A program made the position numbers and the translations under genes. A model generated the notes under the pieces. It was not told the DNA's origin. It ran no database searches and was given only the letters and a program-made list of their open reading frames with translations. A stretch of 64,000 nucleotides of DNA from CAVSLM01 sp963728895 (GTDB lineage Bacteria; Pseudomonadota; Gammaproteobacteria; JBBQDK01), in the NCBI GenBank assembly GCA_963728895.1, contig CAVSLM010000001.1, forward strand, positions 310,001-374,000. The letters are read 5' to 3'. Shown one piece after another: positions 9,305 through 20,615 of the stretch; position 1 is the stretch's first letter, and the number at the start of each line of letters is the position of its first letter.

Positions 9305-9510
9305 CCGGTCCCGCCGCGCATGTGGGGCAACATCAGGATTCCCTTACCCGAGCCGCGGTATTGCTTGTCAGTCGAGCCGGGACGTAGTTGAATAGGGATC
9401 AGCGTCGTTCCGCCTCCGAACGTTTGATCCGTTGCAGAGATTGGGACAGCATCGGCAGCTGCGGCGGTTCATACGATGGCGCCAGTACTGACTTCTGGTG
9501 AGGGTTGGAC

Positions 9511-10788
9511 ATGAGCAACGACAGAAAGGGCAAGGGTGATGACAGCGGTAAGATTCTTTACTGCTCGTTCTGCGGAAAGAGCCAGCACGAGGTCCGCAAG
9601 CTGATCGCCGGGCCCTCGGTATTCGTCTGCGATGAATGTGTCGAGCTGTGTAACGACATCATTCGGGAAGAAATGCAGGAGAAGTCCTCCTCCGCCAGCA
9701 GCAAGCTGCCCAAGCCGCACGAGATCAAACGTGTGCTGGACGAGTACGTCATCGGCCAGGAGCGTGCCAAGAAGGTGCTTTCGGTTGCCGTTTACAACCA
9801 TTACAAGCGCCTGGAAGCGCACGGCAAGAAGGACGAGGTCGAGATTTCCAAGAGCAACATCCTACTCATCGGTCCCACGGGCTCCGGCAAGACGCTGCTT
9901 GCCGAAACGCTCGCGCGTCTTCTGCAAGTGCCTTTCACCATTGCCGATGCGACCACGCTGACCGAGGCCGGCTACGTCGGAGAGGATGTCGAAAACATCA
10001 TCCAGAAGCTGCTGCAGAAGTGCGACTACGACGTCGAGAAGGCGCAGACCGGCATCGTCTACATCGATGAGATCGACAAAATCTCCCGCAAGTCGGACAA
10101 CCCTTCGATCACGCGCGACGTGTCGGGCGAGGGCGTGCAGCAGGCTTTGCTGAAGCTCATCGAGGGCACCATCGCCTCGGTGCCTCCCCAGGGCGGGCGC
10201 AAGCATCCACAGCAGGAGTTTCTGCAGGTCAACACCACCAACATTCTGTTCATCTGCGGCGGCGCCTTCTCCGGACTGGAAAAGATCATCCGCGGACGTT
10301 CCGACAGGGGTGGAATCGGCTTCTTTGCGGAAGTGAAGAGCAAGAGCATGCAGAAGAGCGTCGGGGAAGTGCTCTACGACGTGGAACCCGAGGATCTGAT
10401 CAAGTACGGTCTGATCCCGGAGTTCGTCGGGCGCCTTCCGGTGGTGGCCACGCTCGAGGAGCTTGACGAGGATGCCTTGGTGCAGATCCTGACCGAGCCC
10501 AGGAACGCCATCATCAAGCAGTTCGGCCGGCTGTTCGAGATGGAAGGCTGCGAGATCGAATTCCGCGAGGACGCCCTGCGCGCGGTGGCCCGCAAGGCCA
10601 TGGAGCGCAAGACCGGTGCACGCGGTCTGCGCACCATTCTCGAGCAGGTGCTTCTGGATACGATGTACGATCTGCCCTCCATGGAGAACGTGCGCAAGGT
10701 GGTTATCGACGAGGCGGTAATCGGAGGTGAATCCACCCCTTACATGATCTACGAAGGCCCCGACCAGCAGCGCGCCGCATCGGATTGA
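9511..10788 (+). CDS. clpX: ATP-dependent Clp protease ATP-binding subunit ClpX
   Basis: ClpX is the AAA+ unfoldase that recognises tagged substrates and threads them into ClpP. The 425-residue protein has an N-terminal zinc-binding domain (Cys18, Cys21, Cys40, Cys43), Walker A GPTGSGKT at 121-128, Walker B VYIDEID near 187, and an IGF loop (RGGIGFFAE) that docks on ClpP. A C-terminal sensor-2 region follows (KTGARGLR). The ATG at 9511 (MSNDRKGKGDD) is preferred over a TTG two codons upstream because GGTGAGGG precedes it at a suitable distance. Confidence 0.98.
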   Translation: MSNDRKGKGDDSGKILYCSFCGKSQHEVRKLIAGPSVFVCDECVELCNDIIREEMQEKSSSASSKLPKPHEIKRVLDEYVIGQERAKKVLSVAVYNHYKRLEAHGKKDEVEISKSNILLIGPTGSGKTLLAETLARLLQVPFTIADATTLTEAGYVGEDVENIIQKLLQKCDYDVEKAQTGIVYIDEIDKISRKSDNPSITRDVSGEGVQQALLKLIEGTIASVPPQGGRKHPQQEFLQVNTTNILFICGGAFSGLEKIIRGRSDRGGIGFFAEVKSKSMQKSVGEVLYDVEPEDLIKYGLIPEFVGRLPVVATLEELDEDALVQILTEPRNAIIKQFGRLFEMEGCEIEFREDALRAVARKAMERKTGARGLRTILEQVLLDTMYDLPSMENVRKVVIDEAVIGGESTPYMIYEGPDQQRAASD

Positions 10789-10821
10789 CGACGCGTCCGG
10801 GTTCGGCGCGCAGCATTGTCC

Positions 10822-10841
10822 GCGCGGGATACATCCCGCGC
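10822..10841. other. Perfect 8-bp inverted repeat between clpX and lon
   Basis: GCGCGGGA-TACA-TCCCGCGC forms an 8-bp stem with a 4-base loop 34 bases after the clpX stop. No T run follows, so it is not a classical intrinsic terminator. It could stabilise the clpX mRNA end. The rest of the 280-base clpX-lon gap shows no gene. Confidence 0.6.
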
Positions 10842-11068
10842 CCCAGCGCCAATCCCCTCCCTTCAGAAGTTTCTATCTGATTCATAGTCTTTTTCAACAC
10901 AGCCCCGGGCCCACGTGGACCGGGTGAAAGGGTCGGCGTGAGTGGTGCGGTTCTTGCAGCCTGCCGCTGGTAGCCATGTCGCCCGCTGTTGTTGAATAGC
11001 AGCATCAATGTCCGCATATTAGTCGTCATGCTCATGACGCCGAAGCGACCCAGACGAGGATCTCCACG

Positions 11069-13513
<2,445 letters not shown>

Positions 13514-13521
13514 ATGTGCAT

Positions 13522-13557
13522 CGCTTCGATCGCCGCCGCATGACGGCGATCGAAGCG
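13522..13557 (+). terminator. Probable terminator after lon (14-bp stem)
   Basis: CGCTTCGATCGCCG at 13522-13535 and CGGCGATCGAAGCG at 13544-13557 form a perfect 14-bp stem with an 8-base loop, nine bases after the lon stop. The tract after it (TCGCAGTCGTCTTGTTT) is only loosely T-rich, so termination may be imperfect or the hairpin may mainly protect the mRNA end. Confidence 0.65.
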
Positions 13558-13681
13558 TCGCAGTCGTCTTGTTTGCCGTTCGAGCGAGCGTCCTTCGGCA
13601 CATCCAATGTCTCACGCATTGCCCTCCGAGGCGCCGACGTCGACCGGTCCGCGCTGCGTAATTTGCGCTGCCGGAACGCTG

Positions 13682-13711
13682 TTGACACCCATTTGAAGCA
13701 GTTGGTATAAC
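13682..13711 (+). promoter_or_regulatory. Sigma-70 type promoter of hupB
   Basis: TTGACA at 13682-13687 and TATAAC at 13706-13711 are separated by 18 bases. Both hexamers are close to consensus, and the predicted start lies about 75 bases before the hupB ATG. This gives the abundant HU protein its own transcript separate from lon. Confidence 0.7.
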
Positions 13712-13794
13712 ACCCGGGGTGCCGCTCCGCCGTACGCCTGCAACTTGTTCTGAGCTCTCCATTGGCGGGGTACTGTGGTAGGGAGAAAACACAA

Positions 13795-14067
13795 ATGAAC
13801 AAAACAGAGTTGATAGAGGCGGTTGCCGATTCTGCAGATCTTTCCAAGGCGGATGCCACGCGCGCAGTCGAGGCGATGGTTGGGGCAGTCACGACGGCGT
13901 TGAAGCAGGGGGACCAGGTGACGCTGGTGGGATTCGGCACTTTCACGATTCGCGAGCGAGCGGCACGCAACGGCCGCAATCCGCAAACCGGAGACAGCAT
14001 CAAGATTCGCGCCTCGAGGGTGCCGGGTTTCAAAGCTGGCAAAGCACTCAAGGATGCCGTAAACTAA
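13795..14067 (+). CDS. hupB: DNA-binding protein HU-beta
   Basis: This 90-residue nucleoid protein bends and compacts DNA as a dimer. It has the full bacterial histone-like fold: N-terminal helices (MNKTELIEAVADSADLSK), the FGTF turn, and the DNA-clasping arm (RAARNGRNPQTG...IKIRASRVPGFKAGKAL). The ATG is preceded by GGGAGAAAACACAA. It lies downstream of lon, the standard place for hupB, and 11 bases before tRNA-Val, so the tRNAs may be processed from the same transcript. Confidence 0.97.
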   Translation: MNKTELIEAVADSADLSKADATRAVEAMVGAVTTALKQGDQVTLVGFGTFTIRERAARNGRNPQTGDSIKIRASRVPGFKAGKALKDAVN

Positions 14068-14078
14068 CGCGCTCCCTG

Positions 14079-14154
14079 GGGTGCTTAGCTCAGCTGGGAG
14101 AGCGTCGCCCTTACAAGGCGAAGGTCGGGGGTTCGAACCCCTCAGCACCCACCA
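14079..14154 (+). tRNA. tRNA-Val (anticodon UAC)
   Basis: The acceptor GGGTGCT pairs with AGCACCC, and ACCA is encoded. The anticodon arm CGCCC-TTACAAG-GCG places TAC in the loop. The D-arm (AGCTCAGCTGGGAGAGC) and T-arm (GGGGGTTCGAACCCC) are canonical. Confidence 0.97.
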
Positions 14155-14162
14155 GAAGGAAC

Positions 14163-14239
14163 GGAGTGGTAGTTCAGCTGGTTAGAATACCGGCCTGTCA
14201 CGCCGGGGGTCGCGGGTTCGAGTCCCGTCCACTCCGCCA
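14163..14239 (+). tRNA. tRNA-Asp (anticodon GUC)
   Basis: The acceptor GGAGTGG pairs with CCACTCC and is followed by encoded GCCA. The anticodon arm CCGGC-CTGTCAC-GCCGG gives GUC. It is eight bases after tRNA-Val and immediately before a strong terminator, so the two tRNAs form one unit. Confidence 0.97.
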
Positions 14240-14250
14240 ATCAAACGAAG

Positions 14251-14274
14251 AAGGGCGCCTGGTGGGCGCCCTTT
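14251..14274 (+). terminator. Intrinsic terminator after the tRNA pair
   Basis: AAGGGCGCC at 14251-14259 and GGCGCCCTT at 14265-14273 make a 9-bp stem with a 5-base loop, followed by TTTC. It closes the hupB-tRNA-Val-tRNA-Asp transcript 78 bases before ppiD. Confidence 0.8.
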
Positions 14275-14351
14275 CAGTTTGCAGAACCGCGTCGGCGGCG
14301 TCGCGCTACGGCGCCTTCGACTTCGCCAAGGAGTGATTCTCAGAGGGTCAC

Positions 14352-16271
14352 ATGCTGCAGGCAATACGTGATCGCGCCACGGGCTGGTTCGCCTGGATCG
14401 TGGTATTGATGATTGCCGTTCCCTTTGCACTGTGGGGCATCAATCAATACTTCCAGGGCGGCGGAAACACCACGGTGGCCAAGGTGAACGGGAGTGAGAT
14501 CTCCATCAACGACCTGCAGCGCAGCTACCAGGAGCAACGTGCGCGCATGCAGGCAATGCTCGGCAGCGCCTATGACCCGGCCATGATCGACGATGCACAA
14601 TTGCGGCGCCAGGCGCTGGATCACTTGATCGACAATCTGGTGCTGCAACAGACGCTTGCCAAGAGCGGCTTCCAGATACCCGATACCCTGCTCGCCAGCC
14701 AGATCCAGACCATCGGCGCGTTTCAGCGCGACGGACACTTTGCGTCCGAAGCCTACGAGCAGCAGCTGCGCAGCCAGGGCATGGTTCCAACCGTGTTCGA
14801 GGCGCGCATGCGAACGGCGATGGCGTCGGAGCAGCTGCAGAGCGGTGTGGTGGCCTCGGCATTTGCGACGCCCAAACAGCTGGAGGATGCGATCCGGCTG
14901 CAGCGCGAGCAGAGAGATCTGGTCTACGTCCGGGTGCCGGCCACGTCGGACCCGAATGTGACCATCAATGATGCGCAGGTCGAGCAGTATTACCACGAGC
15001 ACCAGCAGCGCTTCGTGGAGCCCGAGAAGGTCAAGGTGGACTACCTCGAGCTGGATGCGAAGTCCCTGGCAGGAGGCATTCCCGCCCCGCCGGAAGCCGA
15101 GCTGCGCAAGATGTACGACGAGCAGCCCGGGCGCTTCGGTCAGGAGGAGGAGCGCCGTGCCAGCCACATCCTCGTGCAGCTTGCCCCGGATGCGGATGCG
15201 AAAGCCGTGGCCGCCGCCAAGGCGCGGATCGCCGGGCTGCAGAAACGCTTGCAGGCCGGCGAGCCGTTCGACAAGGTCGCCAGGGAGGCCTCGGACGACA
15301 CGGCTTCGGCGCAGCAGGGCGGCGATTTGGGGTACTTCACACGCGGTGCAATGGACCCGGCGTTCGAGAAGGCCGCTTTCGCTCTGAAGGAGGGCGAGGT
15401 GAGCGAGCCGGTGCGAACCGACTTCGGGCTGCATCTCATCAAGATTACGGGCATCAGGGCCGGCAGCGTCAAACCGTTTGAGGCGGTGCGCGATCAGCTG
15501 CTCGCCGAGTACCGCCAGCGCGAGGCCGAGAAGCAGTTCTACGACCGCTCCGATCGCCTCACCGACCTGACTTACGAACACCCGGACTCCTTGGATGCGG
15601 CCGCAGAAGGGCTCGATCTCAAGGTGCAGCACAGCAGCTGGATCAAACGCGATACGGGCGAAGGCATCGCCCAGGATCCCAAGGTGCGCAGTGCCGCCTT
15701 CAGCGAAGACGTGCTGACGCGCGGGTACAACAGCGCGCCGGTGGAGCTCGGTCCGAACCACGTGGTGGTGGTGCACGTCAGCCAGCATGAGCCCGAAACG
15801 CCGGAGCCGCTGCAGCAGGTGCACGACCAGATCGTCGAGCTGCTGCGCAAGACACAGGCGCAGGACAAGGCCCGTGCGCAGGGCGAAGCCCTGCTCGATG
15901 CAGCAGTCAAGGGCGGCGACCTGCAGGCGCTGGCGAAACAGCAGGGGCTCAAGGTCGAGCAAGCCAACAGCGTGCTGCGCGATGCCCAGCAGCCCGCACC
16001 GGAGATCGTGCACACCGCCTTCGCCGCAGGCCGTCCCGAAAAGGGCAAGACGGTATATCGCGGCACGCCGCTGGCGGGGGGCGATTACGCCGTGGTCGGG
16101 GTGGTCGGCGTGAAGGAGGGCGACCTCAAGGCGCTGCCGGAAGACCAGCGTACGGCAGAGCGTCGCGCGCTGGCGCAGATGCAAGGCAGCAGTGACTTTT
16201 CCGCCCTGCAGAAGAGTCTTCGCGAGCACAGCGACATCGTGGTCCACGCGGACAAGCTCGGCGCCGAGTGA
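14352..16271 (+). CDS. ppiD: Peptidyl-prolyl isomerase D, periplasmic folding factor
   Basis: PpiD is an inner-membrane chaperone facing the periplasm that works near the Sec translocon. The 639-residue protein has one N-terminal membrane anchor (about residues 14-32, WIVVLMIAVPFALWGI), a SurA-like N-terminal chaperone region (VNGSEISINDLQ) and a parvulin domain at about 265-365 (RASHILVQL; GGDLGYFTRGAMDPAFE; DFGLHLIKI). A second degenerate PPIase-like region closes the protein. The length is typical. It follows the tRNA terminator, so it should have its own promoter. Confidence 0.95.
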   Translation: MLQAIRDRATGWFAWIVVLMIAVPFALWGINQYFQGGGNTTVAKVNGSEISINDLQRSYQEQRARMQAMLGSAYDPAMIDDAQLRRQALDHLIDNLVLQQTLAKSGFQIPDTLLASQIQTIGAFQRDGHFASEAYEQQLRSQGMVPTVFEARMRTAMASEQLQSGVVASAFATPKQLEDAIRLQREQRDLVYVRVPATSDPNVTINDAQVEQYYHEHQQRFVEPEKVKVDYLELDAKSLAGGIPAPPEAELRKMYDEQPGRFGQEEERRASHILVQLAPDADAKAVAAAKARIAGLQKRLQAGEPFDKVAREASDDTASAQQGGDLGYFTRGAMDPAFEKAAFALKEGEVSEPVRTDFGLHLIKITGIRAGSVKPFEAVRDQLLAEYRQREAEKQFYDRSDRLTDLTYEHPDSLDAAAEGLDLKVQHSSWIKRDTGEGIAQDPKVRSAAFSEDVLTRGYNSAPVELGPNHVVVVHVSQHEPETPEPLQQVHDQIVELLRKTQAQDKARAQGEALLDAAVKGGDLQALAKQQGLKVEQANSVLRDAQQPAPEIVHTAFAAGRPEKGKTVYRGTPLAGGDYAVVGVVGVKEGDLKALPEDQRTAERRALAQMQGSSDFSALQKSLREHSDIVVHADKLGAE

Positions 16272-16348
16272 TCCGGCCGCAGCGGCGGCGTCCGAGAAAT
16301 GATACCCGCAGCGGCGCACGTCCGGGCGTCCGTCACCCGGAGCAGGTG

Positions 16349-17668
16349 ATGGGTCTGAGAATTGCCCTCCACTGGCAGATCGCCGTCGCCCTGGCGCTGG
16401 CGCTCGCCGCGGGACTGCTCACTGGTGAGCACCGCGGGCTTTTCGGCGTCACCTTCCTTGAGATCTACTCCTTCGTGGGCGAGTTGTTCCTCAACGCTCT
16501 CAAGATGCTCATCGTGCCGCTCATCGTGTCCTCCATCGTCACCGGAGTCGCGGGGATGGGGGAGAGTGGCGCGCTGGGAAGACTGGGCGGCAGGACGCTG
16601 CTCTACTACACGGTAACCAGCCTTCTCGCCATACTCACCGGCCTTGCGCTGGTGAACCTGTTCACGCCCGGCCTCGCCGGTGGTGCGCCGGCGCACGCGC
16701 TGGCGGCTCTGGTCGGTGATTCCGCGCAGGTGGCCGAACACGTGCAGGGGCGGGGCATGGCGGACGTGGTGCAGATCTTCCTGCGCATGGTGCCGACCAA
16801 CGTGTTCGCGGCGGCCGCGCAGGGCGAGATGCTGGGCTTGATCTTCTTCAGCCTGCTGTTCGGCTATTTCATGATCGGCATCGAGCGGCGCTATGCGACC
16901 ACGCTGCTGGATTTCTGGCAGGGCGTGTTCGCCGTGATGATGGCCATGACCGAGTGGGTGATGCGGTTTGCGCCCGTCGGCGTCTTCGCGCTGGTCGCAA
17001 AGGTGGTGGCGACCACCGGGCTTGCGGCATTCCGGCCGCTGTTGGCGTTCTTTTTCACCGTGCTCGCCGCGCTCGCCGTGCACAGCTTCGTGACCTTGCC
17101 ACTGCTGCTGCGCGCCGTGGCGCGGGTGAATCCTCTGCTTCACTTCCGGGCCATGGCCCCGGCCCTGCTGACCGCGTTCTCAACGGCATCGTCCTCGGCA
17201 ACGCTGCCGCTCACCATGGAATGCGCAGAGCGCAACGCCGGTGTCTCCAACCGCGTTACGAGCTTCGTGCTGCCGCTCGGTGCCACGGTGAACATGGACG
17301 GAACGGCGCTTTACGAGTGCGTGGCGGCGATGTTCATCGCTCAGGTCTACGGCGTTCAGCTCGATTTCGCCCAGCAGTTCACAGTGGTGCTCATTGCATT
17401 GCTGACGTCGATTGGAGTTGCGGGAATACCCGCTGCGAGCCTGGTGGCGATCACCATCATCCTGAGCGCCGTCGGTCTGCCGGTGGAGGCGGTGGGCATG
17501 ATACTGGCCGTGGATCGGCTGCTCGACATGTGCCGCACCAGCGTCAACGTGTTCAGCGATTCCTGCGGCGCCGTGATCATCGGACGGCTGCAAGGCGAGT
17601 GCGGTATCCTGCAGGCGTCGCAGGCCCCCCTCCCGCCTGCCGCGGGCGACTGGTCGGGCGAGCGCTAG
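16349..17668 (+). CDS. Dicarboxylate/amino acid:cation symporter (DAACS family)
   Basis: This 439-residue inner-membrane carrier belongs to the glutamate/aspartate/C4-dicarboxylate family (GltP, DctA). Hydrophobic helices run through most of the chain. The diagnostic elements are present: a serine-rich hairpin STASSSATLPLT, the NMDGTALYE motif in helix 7, and the ion/substrate-binding helix DRLLDMCRTSVNVFSD. The ATG at 16349 is chosen because GGAGCAGGTG sits just before it; longer frames run back into the ppiD end. Substrate cannot be decided by eye. The next gene, fabI, converges on it with only five bases between stops. Confidence 0.92.
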   Translation: MGLRIALHWQIAVALALALAAGLLTGEHRGLFGVTFLEIYSFVGELFLNALKMLIVPLIVSSIVTGVAGMGESGALGRLGGRTLLYYTVTSLLAILTGLALVNLFTPGLAGGAPAHALAALVGDSAQVAEHVQGRGMADVVQIFLRMVPTNVFAAAAQGEMLGLIFFSLLFGYFMIGIERRYATTLLDFWQGVFAVMMAMTEWVMRFAPVGVFALVAKVVATTGLAAFRPLLAFFFTVLAALAVHSFVTLPLLLRAVARVNPLLHFRAMAPALLTAFSTASSSATLPLTMECAERNAGVSNRVTSFVLPLGATVNMDGTALYECVAAMFIAQVYGVQLDFAQQFTVVLIALLTSIGVAGIPAASLVAITIILSAVGLPVEAVGMILAVDRLLDMCRTSVNVFSDSCGAVIIGRLQGECGILQASQAPLPPAAGDWSGER

Positions 17669-17673
17669 CCCGA

Positions 17674-18456
17674 CTACGCGATTCCCATTGCGGTGATGTG
17701 ATAGCCGCAGTCCACGTGCACGATTTCGCCCGTAATCCCGGAGGCGAGATCGGAGCACAGGAACGCTGCGACGTTGCCGACCTCGAGAATGCTCACGTTG
17801 CGGCGCAGCGGCGAATTCTTCTCCGCGTAATCGAGCAGACGGCGGAAATCGCTGATCCCGGCTGCGGCCAGCGTCTTGATGGGCCCCGCCGAAATTCCGT
17901 TGACGCGGATACCTTCGGCCCCGAGCGACTGCGCCATGTAACGTACGTTCGCCTCGAGACTGGCCTTGGCGGGACCCATGACGTTGTAGTGCGGCACGGC
18001 GCGTTCGGCACCGAGATAGCTCAGGGTGAGCAGCGCGCCATTGCGCCCCTGCATCATGTTGCGTCCGGCCCTGGCCAGCGCCGCGAAGCTGTAGGAGCTG
18101 ATATCGTGCGCGACGCGGAATCCCTCACGCGTTACACAGTCCAGGTATTCGCCTTCGAGCTCTTCGCGCGGGGCATAGGCGACGGAATGGACGATGATGT
18201 CGAGATGGTCCCAGAAGTCGTCGAGCTGCTCGAATACCGCCTCGATCTGCTCGTCGCTCGACACATCGCAGGGCAGCGTGATCTCCGACCCGCATTCGGA
18301 CGCGAGCTTTTCCACCCGGTCCTGGAGCTTTTCGTTCTGGTAGGTGAACGCCAGCTCGGCGCCCTCGCGGCGCATGGCCTGGGCGATGCCCCAGGCGATG
18401 GAACGGCTGCTCGCCAGTCCGACGATCAGCGCGCGTTTACCTGCAAGAGATTCCAT
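17674..18456 (-). CDS. fabI: Enoyl-[acyl-carrier-protein] reductase (NADH) FabI
   Basis: FabI performs the last reduction of each fatty-acid elongation cycle. The 260-residue short-chain dehydrogenase has the FabI-type nucleotide site (GLASSRSIAWGIAQ near residues 13-26) and the catalytic pair Tyr147 (SYLGAERA) and Tyr157-x6-Lys164 (YNVMGPAK), all standard. The ATG at 18456 has AAAGGCTTCTTT upstream and starts with the conserved MESLAGKRAL. It is transcribed divergently from the peptide transporter. Confidence 0.97.
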   Translation of the reverse strand: MESLAGKRALIVGLASSRSIAWGIAQAMRREGAELAFTYQNEKLQDRVEKLASECGSEITLPCDVSSDEQIEAVFEQLDDFWDHLDIIVHSVAYAPREELEGEYLDCVTREGFRVAHDISSYSFAALARAGRNMMQGRNGALLTLSYLGAERAVPHYNVMGPAKASLEANVRYMAQSLGAEGIRVNGISAGPIKTLAAAGISDFRRLLDYAEKNSPLRRNVSILEVGNVAAFLCSDLASGITGEIVHVDCGYHITAMGIA

Positions 18457-18731
18457 AAAGAAGCCTTTCGAGTGGGATCGGCGAACCCGCCAAGCCTTCG
18501 CCGCGGCGCTGTATCCAGGGTGGCGGTAAGTTACCGGAAATCGCCGCCGCCGGGAAGAGCCGGTCCCCCCTCGGCCCGATGCAAAATCGCGCGCCGCGCG
18601 GAATGCGACTCGGCAGGTGCATTCCGGGGATTTTGCGGCGATAATGCTGCGGCGCCCGCGCCTTGTCCCGAGCACCCCCGCACGGACCGTGCAGGATCGT
18701 CGCCCCCCAGGTTCCCCCAATACACAAGAGC

Positions 18732-20606
18732 ATGCAACGAAGCGTTACCGCCAAGGATCTCGTGCTGTTCGCCGCGCTGGCAGTGCTGCTGGTGATGATC
18801 CTGCTGTCGATGTACATGGTCGACCGGCAGTGGAGCAAGATGGCGCAGATACAGCACACCATGCAGGAGCAGGCGAATGATCTGCGCAGCCTCACGGGCC
18901 TGGTGCGTGCGCTCGACCAGGGGGTGCGCTCGGGAGCGCTGGCACAGGGAGGGGGTCCGGCACCTGCCACTGTGGTGTCGGCAACGACGCCCGACGCATT
19001 TACCCGCGCCTATCGGGCGACACAAATGCCGGGCTATGCGCCGGGCGACTGGCAGGTGCAGGCGTTCGGCACCGGCCTCAAGACCATCACTCCGCTGATC
19101 TCTTCGGACGTGTACGCGGCCGAAATTCAGGGCTATGTACAGGAATCGCTGCTCACCCGCGATCCGGAAACTCTCAAATGGCTCGGACTGATCGCCAAGA
19201 GCTGGCAGGTGAGCAACGACGGGCTCACCTTCACCTTCCAGATGCGCGACGACGTGAAATTCTCCGACGGGGTTGCGTTGACCGCGCACGATGTCGCCTT
19301 CACTTTCGCGTTCATCATGAACGAGAAGATCGCCGCTCCGCGCAGCCGCGCCTATCTGGAGAAGATCGCCAGCGTCACCGCCAAGGGTGATCACGAGGTG
19401 GTGTTCGTGTTCAAGGAGCCGTACTTCGACAGCCTGGCGCTCGCAGGAGGATTGTCCATCATGCCGCGCCATTTCTACGAGCCTTATCTCAAGGAGCCCG
19501 AGGTCTTCAACCAGTCGAAGGGTCTGCTGCTCGGCTCCGGGCCGTACCGCCTGAAGGATCCCAAGGCCTGGACGCCGGACCAGGGCATTGTGGAGCTGGA
19601 ACGCAATCCGCGCTATTGGGGTCCGATCCTTCCGCCGTTCGAACGGCTGGTGTGGAAGGTGATCGAGAACGACAGCGCGCGCCTCACGACATTTCGCAAC
19701 GGCGACATCGACATGTACAGTGCTCGACCGCGCGAGTACCAGTCCCTGTTGAACGATGCGTCGCTGGGGCGGCGCACCCGACACCTGGAGTACATGAGTC
19801 CGACGGCGGGGTACACCTATATCGGGTGGAACCAGCTGCGCAACGACAAGCCGACACGCTTCGCAGACCCCCGGGTGCGCCGTGCCATGACGCTGCTCAC
19901 CGACCGTGACCGCATCATTGGGGAGATCTTTCTCGGTTATGCGGAAATCGCCGTGAGCCCGTTCAACCCGCGCAGCAAGCAGCACGACGTGACCCTGCAG
20001 CCATATCCTGCCAGCCTGGAACAGGCCAAGGCACTGCTGAAGGAAGCGGGCTACGAGGACCGCAACGGTGACGGAGTGCTGGAGAACGCCAAGGGGGATG
20101 CGTTCGAATTCGATCTGGTGTACTTCCAGGACAACGACGACACCAAGCGCATGGTGCTGCTGCTGAAGGACCTCTATGCGCGTGCCGGGGTGCTGATGCG
20201 CCCCAAGCCCACCGAGTGGTCGGTGATGCTGGACCTCCTCAATCACAAGGACTTCGACGCCATCACGCTTGGGTGGTCGAGCGGCGTGGAAACCGACATC
20301 TATCAGATGTTCCACAGCAGCCAGATCGTGCCCGGAGGCGACGACTTCATCAGCTACAGGAATCCCCGTCTCGACCAGCTGATCGAGAAGGCGCGCGCCA
20401 CCGTCGACGAGGAGCTGCGCATGCCGTTGTGGCGCGAGGCCGAGCGGATTCTGCACGAGGACCAGCCATATACCTTTCTCATGCGGCGCAAGTCGCTGAC
20501 ATTCATCGACAGACGCTTTCACAATGTGCAGGTTACCAAGCTGGGCCTGAATCTCGGCGCGCCCGTGGAGTGGTTCGTCCCGGCCGACGAGCAGAAGTAC
20601 CACTGA
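18732..20606 (+). CDS. Peptide ABC transporter substrate-binding protein with N-terminal membrane anchor
   Basis: This 624-residue protein belongs to the SBP_bac_5 (oligopeptide/dipeptide) family: ESLLTRDPETL, WQVSNDGLTFTFQMRDDVKF, SGPYRL, and the C-terminal CTDs with FISYRNPRLDQLIEKAR are typical. The N-terminus is unusual: instead of a lipoprotein signal there is a transmembrane helix (about 9-29, LVLFAALAVLLVMILLSMY) followed by a predicted coiled coil (about 32-62) and a Gly/Ala/Pro hinge. The protein should be tethered to the inner membrane and may oligomerise. Two permeases and three ATPase genes follow in the same direction, nearly all with overlapping or tightly spaced ends. The ATG at 18732 has only a weak ribosome site. 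Confidence 0.92.
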   Translation: MQRSVTAKDLVLFAALAVLLVMILLSMYMVDRQWSKMAQIQHTMQEQANDLRSLTGLVRALDQGVRSGALAQGGGPAPATVVSATTPDAFTRAYRATQMPGYAPGDWQVQAFGTGLKTITPLISSDVYAAEIQGYVQESLLTRDPETLKWLGLIAKSWQVSNDGLTFTFQMRDDVKFSDGVALTAHDVAFTFAFIMNEKIAAPRSRAYLEKIASVTAKGDHEVVFVFKEPYFDSLALAGGLSIMPRHFYEPYLKEPEVFNQSKGLLLGSGPYRLKDPKAWTPDQGIVELERNPRYWGPILPPFERLVWKVIENDSARLTTFRNGDIDMYSARPREYQSLLNDASLGRRTRHLEYMSPTAGYTYIGWNQLRNDKPTRFADPRVRRAMTLLTDRDRIIGEIFLGYAEIAVSPFNPRSKQHDVTLQPYPASLEQAKALLKEAGYEDRNGDGVLENAKGDAFEFDLVYFQDNDDTKRMVLLLKDLYARAGVLMRPKPTEWSVMLDLLNHKDFDAITLGWSSGVETDIYQMFHSSQIVPGGDDFISYRNPRLDQLIEKARATVDEELRMPLWREAERILHEDQPYTFLMRRKSLTFIDRRFHNVQVTKLGLNLGAPVEWFVPADEQKYH

Positions 20607-20615
20607 CCCGATGCG

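Noticed and set aside
10953..10979. CTTGCAG-N13-GCCATGT upstream of lon as a heat-shock (sigma-32) promoter
   Set aside because: Only partial agreement with CTTGAAA and CCCCAT boxes; plausible biologically but too weak to annotate.
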